A DNA stretch of 64,000 nucleotides from Luzula sylvatica. Its lineage: Eukaryota > Streptophyta > Magnoliopsida > Poales > Juncaceae. Every line of letters starts with the position of its first letter. The stretch's first letter is position 1. The position numbers were made by a program, and so were the translations under genes. The notes under the pieces were generated by a model. It searched no databases. It worked only from the letters and a program-made list of their open reading frames with translations, and was not told where the DNA came from. Location: positions 5,434,655 to 5,498,654 of the forward strand of contig OX326961.1 of assembly GCA_946800325.1 (NCBI GenBank), in the 5' to 3' direction. Shown piece after piece: positions 21,186 to 32,700 of this stretch.

Positions 21186-21407
21186 CTAGGAGCATTTTCT
21201 GGATTTTGCTTGAGAGATAACTTGTGATAATTCCGGTACCGTACCTTGAAAAATACAATCATTTGTCGCACGCCACCCTTGCCACATTAGAGCAAACAAC
21301 ATAAGCAGTTGGTTCTTTTGCAATTTCTCAAAACATGTGATATAACTTTTTAAGCATCTGAATTTGAAGAGGTGAATAACACTTTGTATGTGTTTATAAA
21401 TTCTCAC
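21186..21407 (-). mobile_element. LINE / RNase H-linker fragment
   Basis: The minus-strand frame contains LLMLFALMWQGWRATNDCIF, then QGTVPELSQVISQAKS. This resembles the conserved linker between the zf-RVT and RNase H-like regions of plant LINE polyproteins (the common pattern is a W-x2-W-x2-R-N-x5-F core). Only about 40 residues match and both flanks are unrelated, so it is a short relic. Confidence 0.45.
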
Positions 21408-22062
21408 CTTATTTCTTAATTCGGTATTTAAATAACCGTACGCACGCAGCCCAGCTTATTTCTGTTGTTAATATCATGAAAGACATTGAGTATGCTTGGT
21501 TTCTATTTCATTAATTGGAGCCCCATATAAGCCCGGATTTAAGTGAATGTGGTGTTGGGCCTTTGGCAATTCGTTTTCTAAATATTCTTTAATTTTTTAT
21601 TTGGGTCATAGCTATATTTATGGGTCCAATTCCTAATATCTCCCTTAATGTTGCTCATTGCATAATCCCATTTTTTGTTTTGATTTAGAGAACCAATTTC
21701 ATACGAAGTTACATTAAAATCTTGAGTGCCACCAATTTTCAATTTGAAATCTTCTGATGGCTCTTGAATATGATGGTTTGAGTTTAATTAAAAGGGGATT
21801 ATGATTGCTCGTTAGTTTATCCATGGTTGATTAGCTGAAGCCCTATCCAATCTTTTCATAATCAGAGATGGACCAAATGGTTGATTGCTCGTTAGTTTAT
21901 CATATAAGTATGATTTTGCACTTGAGCTACTGTATAATAGTAATACCTCTCATGATGAATAAATAATAGATATCTTAATTGAGTTCTTCCACAATAACCA
22001 CAGTTTTGAAGGACCATAGGTTAGTATAAATAATTGAGTTCTTAATAGATATCTTAAATAGA
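21408..22062. other. Intergenic with short direct repeats
   Basis: No gene. ATTGCTCGTTAGTTTATC occurs at about 21,804 and 21,882. TAATAGATATCTTAA recurs three times between 21,966 and 22,112. Confidence 0.45.
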
Positions 22063-22095
22063 AACCATGTGTGAGTATAAAATTCACACATGGTT
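22063..22095. repeat. Perfect 12-bp inverted repeat (hairpin)
   Basis: AACCATGTGTGA (22,063-22,074) and TCACACATGGTT (22,084-22,095) form a perfect stem with the 9-base loop GTATAAAAT. It sits between two copies of TAATAGATATCTTAA. No U-tract or promoter context assigns a role. Confidence 0.8.
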
Positions 22096-22847
22096 CTTAA
22101 TAGATATCTTAATTTAAACTTCTAAGTTTTGAAGGACCTCGGTCAAACAGGACAACGGCTTTAAATTTGTGTACCCCTCATTCACTTCTGCAAAATAAAA
22201 AAAGTCATACCTATTTTACAAAATAACCGCTGCATTATGCCTAAAAAGATCATACCTAATTTTGTTATTTTTTTATATTTTTTTACTATTTTTTTGAAGT
22301 AAAAGGTACCATTAAGGAAGCAAAAATAGGTGATTATAAAAATAAATATAAATCCATACTTATAGTTAGTGTTGACCAAAATTATGGAGTTATACAAGGC
22401 TAGGAAATAAAATAATAATAATAATAAGCATGATACCTCAAAATGTTATATCCACACTCAAAATGGTATATGAAAGCATGATACCATAATAGTATAATTT
22501 TTAATTCAAAATAATAATAATAATGATGTCATTTTTTAAAGGTGTAAATGGAATATTTTCTTTTGAGGAACTAAACTGAAGATATTTTGTTTTAGGGGAT
22601 GGAGAGAGAAACATGATACATGAAAGCAAATTCTTCATTGGTCCAAAAGTATTTTTTTGTTACCAATATACCCCTCTTAAGTAGAAAATTGAATGAATGT
22701 AAATAATTATTTTTAGGGACTTGCTAGGTCAGTGCCAACAAGTATAAGTGTATAACACATTTTTGTTTTCATGCCCAATTTTCGGCAAACTTGAAGAAAA
22801 GGACCAACTATTTTTTTTTTGCCGTATTTGTATGTATATATGATGAT
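22096..22847. other. AT-rich intergenic, no gene seen
   Basis: Contains short AAT-type microsatellites (about 22,410-22,428 and 22,508-22,522). Nothing else is supported. Confidence 0.4.
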
Positions 22848-22979
22848 ATTTTGTTGTTTCGAAGACAAGATAATTATCTAACATAGTTACATAATCAAAT
22901 TCCTAACGGTCAAAAAATATTTAAAAGATCCTAATCCTAACGTCAAGGAAATCTTGCAAAATCTAATCTAACGTTAATA

Positions 22980-24540
22980 TTTGCATGTTTTATGAAATGA
23001 ACTCGGTCCACTGTTTAATGACAGAACCTGAGTACGACATTCAGATACGGTGTTTATAAAGTTTATATGCCGAGTTTAGGGAATAATATCTTAGCACAGA
23101 TCCCCTTTCTTCTCTATATCCGCCTCCTCCGTCTTCCTCTCACAAACAAATCCCCTTTCTTCTCTCTTCTCTCTTCTCTACCACAAATTTCTTCTCTACT
23201 CTCTCTCAGAAATTAAACCCTGCATCCAGATACTCGCAACCAACACCAAACTTCTCTTTCGTAGATTGTTCGATTAGAAACGAGAAAGAAAATCTGAACT
23301 CGAGAACAGCGTTTTCTTCTAAATTAGTGGACTCAAACCTCTACAATGGATGATTTTCGTGTTTGACGTGAGATTCGTTACTTGACAGACACGAGCACGT
23401 AAGCGTCTCTCCTCCATTTATTTGTATTTTATCAGAAATAGTGGTTTTTTCTTTTCTGAGTACCCCCAAATCCAGCATGTAAATGGTTGGGTTTGTTTTA
23501 TGTTCTCTTTCCTTTGATCTTGATTATTGAAAAAACCTTCATGGATTATCGATTTTGATTGCTCCTGTTTTTGATTGAGCGTATACTTTAAAAGATTCAT
23601 GATGAGATCCCATTACCACTATTTCTTCTCTTTATATTACAATTTTGCATCGTTTCATCTTTTTTTAAATGCTGATATGTTCTTTTTTCAGATTTATGAT
23701 GAATACTGGTCAATTCTATTAAACCAGTTCAAATCGAGATTTATTTAGCACTCGACGAATTATACTCTAAAATCTGAAGTCAACGGAGCAACAACAAATC
23801 ATGAATCAATGACACAGAAACTCCGAACAAGGCAATCAAAATTTGATCCCTTTCTAAACAATAGCAAGACGAGAACGGTAATTTTCAGTTTTATATCCCT
23901 TCCTAAATAATCCAATCTATTTTGTTAATTATTCAATCTAATTTATTATAATACAATTTTGCATTTTCTTCTTTTTTAAATGCTAATTCGTTCTTTTTTT
24001 TCAGATTTATAATGAATACTGCCCAATTCTATGTAACCAATTCAAATCGAAAGAAGAAGCCGAATTCGATACATTCGATTGAGCAATCGATGAATTCTAC
24101 TTGAAAATCGAAAGTGAATGATCAGAGGAACAATAAAGGTTAAAAGGAGGACTCGGCGGTCAAGAAACTGAACAAAATTAAACTCGATAAGGTCCAAAAC
24201 AAAACCAATTAAATTATTTGTTTATTTTTCTGCAAAAATATTAATTAACTATCATTATTTTCGGTGCAGGAGAATCGAGTCTGTATGATAAGAAAGGAAG
24301 CGGATTACTGCACGAAATGGCGCCTCCATACAATCTGGATGACGTGTTCTTTGGGTTTGGTTAGGAAGTGGATTATTTGTGTACAAGGTAATTTTCAATA
24401 TTATTCCTTAATAATCTAATAATTTCTGTTCATTATTCAGTCTAATTTATTTTCACCCAATGTGCAGAGATTGCGAAATCAAATCGATGATTAGTACAAG
24501 ACATAAATCTCCAACATCTTCAAACTCTGGAAAAAACAAA
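22980..24540 (+). pseudogene. Gene-like 5' region in left palindrome arm
   Basis: The arm has a CT-rich leader (23,100-23,340), a possible ATG at 23,346 that stops after seven codons, and several exon-like blocks bounded by T-rich TTTTTCAG acceptors at about 23,691 and 24,004 and donors such as ACGGTAATTT and AAGGTAATTT. The two blocks at 23,692 and 24,005 are related to each other (ATTTATRATGAATACTG; AATTCTAT...CCA/GTTCAAATCGA), i.e. a duplicated exon. No frame can be followed across the blocks and I do not recognise the gene. The same structure is mirrored in the right arm. Confidence 0.4.
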
Positions 24541-24699
24541 TTATGTATATGTTGCTACTGTGCTTGTGTTTGTCTTTTTGTGTGCATGTTTGCAAGTTTT
24601 TTTTGTGTATGTGTGGTCTGTGGTGTGTGTATATGTATAGGTGTGAGTCCTGTATGTGTCCTGTATGTGGGTGTGTGCCATGTATATTTCTGTGTGTGC

Positions 24700-25345
24700 A
24701 TCGGTCCAAGTGGGGGGAGGGCGGGTTCGGCCCGAGTGGGACCGGGCCCGCGAGGCGGAGGAGGGTTCGGCCCAATTGGGGCAGGGGGGGTGGTCGGGCC
24801 CACGCAGGCCGGCCCGGGGGGAGAGGGACGGGCCCACGCGGGCCGGCCCTGGGGGAGGGGGTCGGGCCCATGCGGGCCGGCCCTGGGGGAGGGGGTCGGG
24901 CCCACGGGGGCCGGCCCTGGGGGAGGGGGTCGGGCCCACGCGGGGCGGCCCGGGGGGAGGGGGTCGGGCCCACGGGGGCCGGCCCTGGGGGAGGGGGTCG
25001 GGCCCACGCGGGGCGGCCCGGGGGGAGGGGGTCGGGCCCACGCGGGCTTGGTACGGGGGGAGAGTGTAGGGCCCGCGCGGGTCCGAGGGTGGAGGCCCGA
25101 CACACTCCCCCCGGGCCGTCCCGCGGGGGCCCGACACACTCCCCCCCGAGCCAGCCCGCATGGGCCCGACACACTCCCCCTCCCCTCCGGATCGGGCCCC
25201 GCGCGGGCCCGACCACCCCTGCCCGGCCCCACTTGGGCCGAACCCGCCCCCCTCACTGGCCCGGCCGCACTTGGGCCGAACCCGCCCCATCGCAGGCCCG
25301 GCCCCACTTGGGCCGAACCCTTCCTCCCCCACAGGCCCGGCCCCT
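24700..25345. repeat. GC-rich palindromic core with 34-bp repeats
   Basis: The left half is a tandem array with a 34-bp period (TCGGGCCCA at 24,862, 24,896, 24,930 and on), units rich in GGGGGAGGGGG. The right half is C-rich, first with GGGCCCGACACACTCCCC units (25,095-25,180), then GGCCCGGCCCCACTTGGGCC-like units (25,210-25,345). The outermost parts of the two halves (24,710-24,790 and 25,215-25,345) are inverted relative to each other. The G-rich strand switches at about 25,080, so each strand carries quadruplex-forming runs. Frames stay open in all directions (up to 345 codons of Gly/Pro/Ala/Arg) because the repeat lacks stop codons. Coding is not supported. Confidence 0.85.
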
Positions 25346-25367
25346 CTTGGACTGAACCACACACACT

Positions 25368-25395
25368 ACACACACACACACGCGCGCGCGCACAT
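25368..25395. repeat. Alternating CA/CG tract (Z-DNA-prone)
   Basis: About 28 bp of strict purine-pyrimidine alternation, with CACACA running into CGCGCGCGCG and then CACATA, lies just outside the GC-rich core. The left side has a TG-rich counterpart without the CG block. Confidence 0.7.
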
Positions 25396-25424
25396 ACAGG
25401 ACACATACATGACCCACACATACA

Positions 25425-27000
25425 CACACAAAAAAACTTACAAACATGCACACACACTCACATTAGCAACATATACATAATTTGTGTCTTGTACTAATCG
25501 TCGATTTGATTTCGCAATCTCTGCACATTGAGTGAAAATAAATTAGATTGAATAATGTACAGAAATTATTAGATTGAATAATGAACAGAAATTATTAGAT
25601 TATTAGAAATTATTAGATTGAATATTGGAAATTACCTTGTACACAAGTAAAGATCTTCCTAGTTCCTAACCAAACCCAAAGAACATAAGTCGTCGAGATT
25701 GTATGAAGGCGCCATTTCGTGCAGTAATCCACTTCCTTTCTTATCATACAGACTCGATTCTCCTGCACCGAAAATAATGATAGTTAATTAACATTTTGCA
25801 GAAAAATAAACAAATAATTTAATTGGTTTTGTTTTGGACCTTATCGAGTTTAATTTTGTTCAGTTTCTCGACCGCCGAGTTCTCCTTTTAACCTTTATTG
25901 TTCCACTGATCGTTCACTTTCGATTTTCAAGTAGAATTCATCGAGTGCTCAATCGAATGTATCGAATTCGGCTTGTTCTCTCGATTTGAACTGGTTTCAT
26001 AGAAATGGGCAGTATTCATTATAAATCTGAAAAAAGAACAAATTAGCATTTAAAAAAGAAGAAAATGCAAAATTGTACTATAATAAATTAGATTGAATAA
26101 TTAACAAAATAGATTGGATTATTTAGGAAGGGATATAAAACTGAAAATTACCTCGTACAGGGATAAAAGTTTGTCTTAGTTCTCATCTTGTTATGTTTTA
26201 GAAAGGGATCAAATTTTGATTGCCTTGTTCGCAGTTTCTGTGTCGTTGATTCATGATTTGTTGTTGCTCCGTTGACTTCAGATTTTAGAGTATAATTCGT
26301 CGAGTGCTAAATAAATCTCGATTTGAACTGGTTTAATAGAATTGACCAGTATTAATCATAAATCTGAAAAACAAAAACAAATCAGCATTTAAAAAAGATG
26401 AAACGATGCAAAATTGTAATATAAAGAGAATAAATAGTGGTAATGGGATCTCATCATGAATCTTTTAAAGTATACACTCAATCAAAAACAGGAGCAATCA
26501 AAATCGATAATCCATGAAGGTTTTTTCAATAATCAAGATCAAAGGAAAGAGAACATAAAACAAACCCAACCATTTACATGCTGGATTTGGGGGTACTCAG
26601 AAAAGAAAAAACCACTATTTCTGATAAAATACAAATAATGGAGGAGAGACGCTTACGTGCTCGTGTCTGTCAAGTAACGAATCTCACGTCAAACACGAAA
26701 ATCATCCATTGTAGAGGTTTGAGTCCACTAATTTAGAAGAAAACGCTGTTCTCGAGTTCAGATTTTCTTTCTCGTTTCTAATCGAACAATCTACGAAAGA
26801 GAAGTTTGGTGTTGGTTGCGAGTATCTGGATGCAGGGTTTAATTTCTGAGAGAGTGCAGGGTTTAATTTCTGAGAGAGAGCAGAGAAGAATATTTGTGGG
26901 AGAGGAGAGAAGAGAGAAGAGAGGAGAGAAGAAAGGGAATTTGTTTATGAGAGGAAGACGGAGGAGGCGTATATAGAGAAGAAAGGGAATCTGTGCTAAG
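25425..27000 (-). pseudogene. Gene-like 5' region in right palindrome arm
   Basis: Mirror copy of the left-arm region. Leader-like GA-rich sequence (CT-rich on the minus strand) lies at 26,870-26,990 and exon-like blocks follow towards the core. It carries its own indels, so the two copies have diverged independently. No open frame spans the blocks. Confidence 0.4.
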
Positions 27001-27243
27001 ATATTATTCTCTAAACTCGGCATATAAATTTAGATATACACCGTATCTGAATGTCATGATCAGGTGTTGTCATTAAACAGTACACCGAGTTCATTTCATA
27101 TATCAAGCAAATATTAACGTTAAGATTAGATTTTGCAAGATTTTCTTAACGTTAAATTTAGGATCTTTGAATATTTTGTGACCGTTAGGAAATTTGATTA
27201 TGTTAGCTAATTAGATTTGTTATTTTTAGAAACAACACATCAT

Positions 27244-28096
27244 GTCTAAAGTAAACCATATATGAATATTATTTATCTTTTCATAACAATAATTCAAAAA
27301 ACAATTTCACATTAAAAAAAATCTCATAAAAAATGACATAATCCAACGACACATATAATTCTCTTAATAATATTTGTTTTTGATTTTAGATTTATTAGAT
27401 TTACAAATTCTCTAAAAAAAATTGGGACTTTCTTGCAGGATTTTAAAAAATGGCTACACGAGGAAAAGTCACTACATGAGGCTCGAAAAGACAAATATTT
27501 TTAGTTTTAAATTTAATTTTTTTTGTTGCAAAATTATTATAGAAAATTATCCATTTAATTTCATCCTTTGAATCTTACAAGAGACTTTTGGTTATCCTGG
27601 TCTACGGTTTTCTTTCAAAATACTTTCAAAATAATTGAAAAGACAAATATTTTTAATCATGATATTTTGAGATTAATGAAATTGAGCTAAAATTACAAAT
27701 GGTATCAACATCATAACATAATCGAATGTACTAACGAAACTCAGAATCAACTAAACAGAAAAAATAAAATATCAAAAGCAATTAAATTACAATACTCCAA
27801 ATTCAACTCCAAACAGAAAACAAAACAGCCAATGGCATTACGCCACATAAGCAATTCACCACGAAATAAAAACATGAGCATTTTCTTTGCATCGTTAACA
27901 GTCAAATAAATAATCATATGATTTCTCATGACACCCTGCTATTCCATTTCTAATAAAATAAAAACAAAAAAAATCCAAAATTAATTTACTTATTTGCACA
28001 AAAACCCGAATGTAATATTTCATTACAAACCTGGCTGTTTTTGCGAGGAGGTCTATGAAATAAACGCAAGTCTCGTGTGGGACAGCTTGTCTGGCG
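27244..28096. other. AT-rich intergenic, no gene seen
   Basis: A-rich and T-rich sequence with no recognisable coding or repeat signal. Confidence 0.4.
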
Positions 28097-28405
28097 TCAA
28101 AACCCTATTATAAGCCCCTTCCATGAAACTCTGCTCCAATTCGACCGCGTGTTTAATGCAAGGAGTTGAGTGCGTTTAACGAGAGCAATTCGAGCTTGGT
28201 GTGAAACTCTGCGATTCGATTTTGCACCAAAACTAAAAGTCTCAGAAGATTTAGTCCTCGGATCGTAGGGTTTTGAAATGGTATAAAAGGGTTGCAAAAT
28301 AGTATACCTCGTGTCAGTATAGTAGGGTTTGAGTAGAGAAAAATTCCTTTCGAACGAGTCCTGGTCTTCGGTTTTCACCCTCGGTACAACTTCGTGTTCA
28401 TACAA
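28097..28405 (-). CDS. ORF of uncertain status, 102 codons
   Basis: A minus-strand frame (MYEHEVVPRVKTEDQDSFERN...) has no domain that I recognise. The composition is less AT-rich than the flanks. It could be an exon of an unannotated gene or chance. Confidence 0.2.
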   Translation of the reverse strand: MYEHEVVPRVKTEDQDSFERNFSLLKPYYTDTRYTILQPFYTISKPYDPRTKSSETFSFGAKSNRRVSHQARIALVKRTQLLALNTRSNWSRVSWKGLIIGF

Positions 28406-28750
28406 TTGTCCTGAAATTTTGTTGAAATTTAGTTAAATTTGATTTAGTAGTTTTAAATTTGGGGAAAAATTTCTTATTTCAGTTTGGCAGGTACTGATTA
28501 GTAGGTACTAATACCTAGCCCTTTTTCTTATTTTCAGTCTGTAGGGTTCTTTTATCATGTCTGATTTACTCTAAATGAACTTAATTAAGGTATAACTGAC
28601 TATGCTATGCCTAAATCTTATTTAATCTAATGAAGTATGAAGTTAATCCATCCAAATTAAGTCTAATTGAACATAATCTAATTCTAGACTAATTAAACCT
28701 CAACTAAGTCAAATTCAGTATAAGTGAACTAAATCCAGTCAACTGATACA
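28406..28750. other. Intergenic, no gene seen
   Basis: AT-rich sequence with many loose CTAATTNAAC-like phrases, often seen in decayed plant retrotransposons. No coding signal. Confidence 0.3.
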
Positions 28751-28823
28751 GGGCATGTGAAGGGAGATAAAGAGTTGATCATGATAGAGCAAATAATTGT
28801 GAAATTGATTCAAGAGAAAATAC

Positions 28824-29004
28824 CTATTGTAATCGCATTGGAGAGCCTCACATGGAGACTGGTTCTATTTGTCGAAGTTGAGAAGAGCTTCGTGTTCTCC
28901 GTGAGTGAGAGTGGAGTCGCCAGCTCTTCTTTGCCATGGCCTGGTTCGGGAGAGCTTTGCCCGGTACTGTTCTCCATGAGCTCGCCAGCCATGGGAGAGG
29001 ACAT
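28824..29004 (-). CDS. Candidate first exon behind the right arm
   Basis: On the minus strand, an ATG at 29,004 opens MSSPMAGELMENSTGQSSPE, then PGHGKEELATPLSLTENTK and on to LSNAITI. A good donor AATAG|GTATTT would end the exon at 28,824. It lies about 80 bp downstream, in the minus-strand sense, of the promoter-like inverted-repeat arm at 29,085-29,778. I do not recognise the protein and found no following exon. An alternative upstream ATG in another frame gives 58 codons. Coding is possible but unproved. Confidence 0.3.
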
Positions 29005-29084
29005 CGTGTGATGGAGCTCCCCATTGCCAGAAGAAGAGGGTTTAGGTTACGAACTTGTGATGATAAGGTTTTGGGATAAATTAG

Positions 29085-29778
29085 TTAGAGGTTTACGAAG
29101 ATGAACCCTTGAGATTGCTAAGAACCTAAATGGCACGGACCTAAATCATTTGGGCTATGATATTGGCCGTGTATAAATAACAAAGTTAATATTGTTTATA
29201 ATATAATGCCTTTTGCTTCTTTGATAAAAATGATTCTAGATCCAAATTTTGAATCTATATTAACCAAGTAAATATTGCAAGTGCAACAATTAGCTTAATT
29301 ACATTTTTTCTAATATTAGCAAAATAAATATTGCAACAAATTATAGGTTATTATATGTGTGTTTATGAGTATGTATTCATTCATGTTTTAATTATTTATG
29401 TTTACCTTGTATTCATTCTTCTAACTTAATGTAAAACTAAAATAAAGCCCGTGCAAAGTTGTGAGTGCTGTACGTGTGTTTGGCACTTTAATACAAAGTA
29501 TTGTTATTTATGATGATAAATAAAATATCAACTCAAAATAAAGTACAATACGATGTATTAATCTCATCATATTTTCATAATTTAATGGTGTATAATCATC
29601 TATATATTTCATTTTTATTTATATCATGATAGCAAATAACTCACTATTTTTGCTCGACATAAATACATATGTTAGTGTCGTTGTATAATAATATTCAAGA
29701 CATATCATAGTTTTATGAAAAATAGATAACAATAAGTATTATGTTTTCGTTCATGGTAATTTACGTGAGACCAAAATT
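29085..29778 (-). repeat. Right arm of the ~0.7-kb inverted repeat
   Basis: Reverse complement of 319-990. Its outer end (CCAAAATT at 29,778) is only about 10 bp from the first satellite-like sequence, whereas the outer flank of the left arm has no satellite. Read on the minus strand it ends in promoter-like sequence pointing towards the candidate exon at 29,004. Confidence 0.85.
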
Positions 29779-29787
29779 CTACATGAA

Positions 29788-32700
29788 AAAGTTAGTGCCA
29801 TTTGGTGAAAGAAAGCATGAGAAAGTGACAAGGGTTTTAACATAACGCCATTACCTTATGCTCCAGCTCACCCTATTACTGTTATCTGCATTTTACAATT
29901 AATTTGTTAAATAACGAATAACTTTTATCCATAAAGTACACGTCTGGAATCCACTGGAGGCGGTCTCTCCTCCTTCATTTCATCTCGCAAAATTGGTCGT
30001 TTTCGACTCGCAGAATCATGCGATAATCTTCATATTTAATAATACATGATGAAATTACAATAAACTGTGCTTTCTGTTAATTCGGGCCAAAAAGACGGAA
30101 TCTCCCAAATCCAGTCGCGCGGCTGCATTTCTCTCGTCGAGACAAGCCATTTTGATATAAAGATCGTGCCATTTGGTGAAAGAAAACATGAGAAAGTGAC
30201 AGGGGTTTTAACATAACGCCGTTACCTTATGCTCCAACTCACCATATTACTGTTATCTGTATTTTACAATTAATTGGTTAAATAACGAAGAACATTTATC
30301 CATAAATTACACGTCCGGAATCCACCGGAGGCGGTCTCTCCTCCTTCATTTCATCTCGCGAAATTGGTCGTTTTCGACTCGCATAATCATGCGATAATCT
30401 TCATATTTAATAATTCATGATGAAATTACAATAAACTATGCTTTCTATTAATTCGGGTTAAAAAGACCTAATTTCCCAAATCCAGTTGCGCGGCTGCATT
30501 CCTCTCGTGGAGGCGAGCGATTTTGATATAAAGATCGTACCATTTGGTGAAAGGATGAGAAAGTTACAAGGGTTTTAACAATACGGCATTGCCATATTCT
30601 TCAGCTCACCCTATTACTGTTATCTGAATTTTACAATTAATTGTTTAAATAACGAAGAACTTTTATCCACAAATTACACGGCTGGAATCCACTGGAGGCG
30701 GTCTCTCCTCCTTCATTTCATGTCGCAGAATTGGTCGTTTTCGACTCGCATAATCATGCGATAATCTTCATATTTAATAATTCATGATGAAATTACAATA
30801 AACTGTGCTTTTTGTTAATTCAGGTTAAAAAGACCTAATTTCCCAAATCCAGTTGCGCGGCTGCATTCCTCTCGTCGAGGCGAGCGATTTTGATATAAAG
30901 ATCGTGCCATTTGGTGAAAGGATGAGAAAGTTACAAGGGTTTTAACAATACGGCATTGCCATATTCTTCAGCTCACCCTATTACTGTTATCTGCATTTTA
31001 TAATTAATTGGTTAAATAGAGAATAACTTTTATTCTTAAATGACACGTCTGGAATCCACCGGAGGCGGTCTCTCCTCCTTCATTTCATCTCGCAAAATTG
31101 GTCGTTTTCGACTCGCATAATCATGCGATAATCTTCATATTTAATAATTCATGTTGAAATTACAATAAACTGTGCTTTCTGTTAATTCGGGTTAAAAAGA
31201 CCTAATTTCCCAAATCGAGTTGCGCGGATGTATTCCTCTCGTCGAGAAGAGAAATTTTGATATAAAGATCGTGCCATTTGGTGACAGGATGAGAAAGTTA
31301 CAAGGGTTTTAACAATACGGCATTGCCATATTCTTCAGCTCACCCTATTATTGTTATTTGAATTTTACAATTAATTGTTTAAATAATGAAGAACTTTTAT
31401 CCATAAATTACACGCCTGGAATCCACCGGAGGCGGTCTCTCCTCCTTCATTTCATCTCGCAAAATTGGTCGTTTTCGACTCGCATAATCATGCTATAATC
31501 TTCATATTTAATAATTCAAGATGAAATTACAATAAACTGTGCTTTCTGTTAATTCGGGTTAAAAAGACGGAATCTCCCAAATCCAGTCGCGCGGCTGCAT
31601 TCCTCTCATCGAGGCGAGCGATTTTGATATAAAGATCGTGCCATTTGGTGAAAGGATGAGAAAGTTACAAGGGTTTTAACAATACGGGATTGCCATATTC
31701 TTCAGCTCACCCTATTACTGTTATCTGAATTTTACAATTAATTGTTTAAATAACGAAGAACTTTTATCCATAAATTACAAGCCTGGAATTCACCGGAGGC
31801 GGTCTCTCCTCCTTCATTTCATCTCGCAAAATTGGTCGTTTTCGACTCGCAGAATCATGCCATAATCTTCATATTTAATAATTCATGATGAAATTACAAT
31901 AAAATGTGCTTTTTGTTAATTCAGGTTAAAAAGACAGAATCTCCCAAATCTAGTCACTCGGCTGCATTCCTCTCGACGAGGCGAGCGAATTTGATATAAA
32001 GATCGTGCCATTTGGTGAAATGATGAGAAAATTACAAGGGTTTTAACAATACGGCATTGCCATATTCTTCAACTCACCCGATTACTGTTATTTGAATTTT
32101 ACAATTAATTGTTTAAATAACGAAGAACTTTTATCCATAAATTACACGCCTGGAATCCACCGGAGGCGGTCTCTCCTCCTTCATTTCATCTCGCAAAATT
32201 GGTCGTTTTCGACTCGCATAATCATGCGATAATCTTCATATTTAATAATTCATGATGAAATTACAATAAACTGTGCTTTCTGTTAATTCGGGTTAAAAAG
32301 ACGGAATCTCCCAAATCCAGTCGCGCGGCTGCATTCCTCTCGTCGAGGTGAGCGATTTTGATATAAAGATCGTGCCATTTGGTGAAAGGACGAGAAAGTT
32401 ACAAGGGTTTTAACAATACGGCATTGCCATATTCTTCAGCTCACCCTATTACTGTTATCTGAATTTTACAATTAATTTTTTAAATAACGAAGAACTTTTA
32501 TCCATAAATTACAAGCCTGGAATCCACCGGAGACGGTCTCTCCTCCTTCATTTCATCTCGCAAAATTGGTCGTTTTCGACTCGCAGAATCATGCCATAAT
32601 CTTCATATTTAATAATTCATGATGAAATTACAATAAAATATGCTTTTTGTTAATACGGGTTAAAAAGACGGAATCTCCCAAATCCAGTCGCGCGGCTGCA

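Larger units (their letters stand above)
22848..27243. repeat. 4.4-kb near-palindrome (fold-back) with GC-rich core
   Basis: The left arm (about 22,848-24,580) recurs in reverse complement at about 25,425-27,243. It includes a 183-bp stretch giving the identical 60-codon frame on opposite strands (23,418-23,600 minus; 26,456-26,638 plus). The arms differ by small indels, for example a duplicated TGCAGGGTTTAATTTCTGAG in the right arm near 26,830-26,870. TG-rich sequence (left) and CA-rich sequence (right) continue the symmetry inward to a GC-rich core. No transposase or clear target duplication is visible. It could be a fold-back transposon or an inverted duplication of a gene 5' region. Confidence 0.85.

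Noticed and set aside
23418..23600. 60-codon ORF present identically in both palindrome arms (also 26,456-26,638)
   Set aside because: It runs antisense to the leader and exon-like blocks and crosses intron-like sequence. Identity reflects the inverted duplication, not protein conservation.
24460..25497. Long open frames (up to 345 codons) on both strands across the GC-rich core
   Set aside because: Frames are open in five or six directions because the 34-bp GC-rich repeat lacks stop codons. Products are Gly/Pro/Ala/Arg repeats with no domain and the flanks are TG/CA repeats.
29085..29778. Interpreting the 319/29,778 arms as termini of one 29-kb transposon
   Set aside because: No target duplication (TTCTTAACA versus CTACATGAA) and no typical terminal motif. 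Contents are multiple older elements. Kept only as an inverted repeat.
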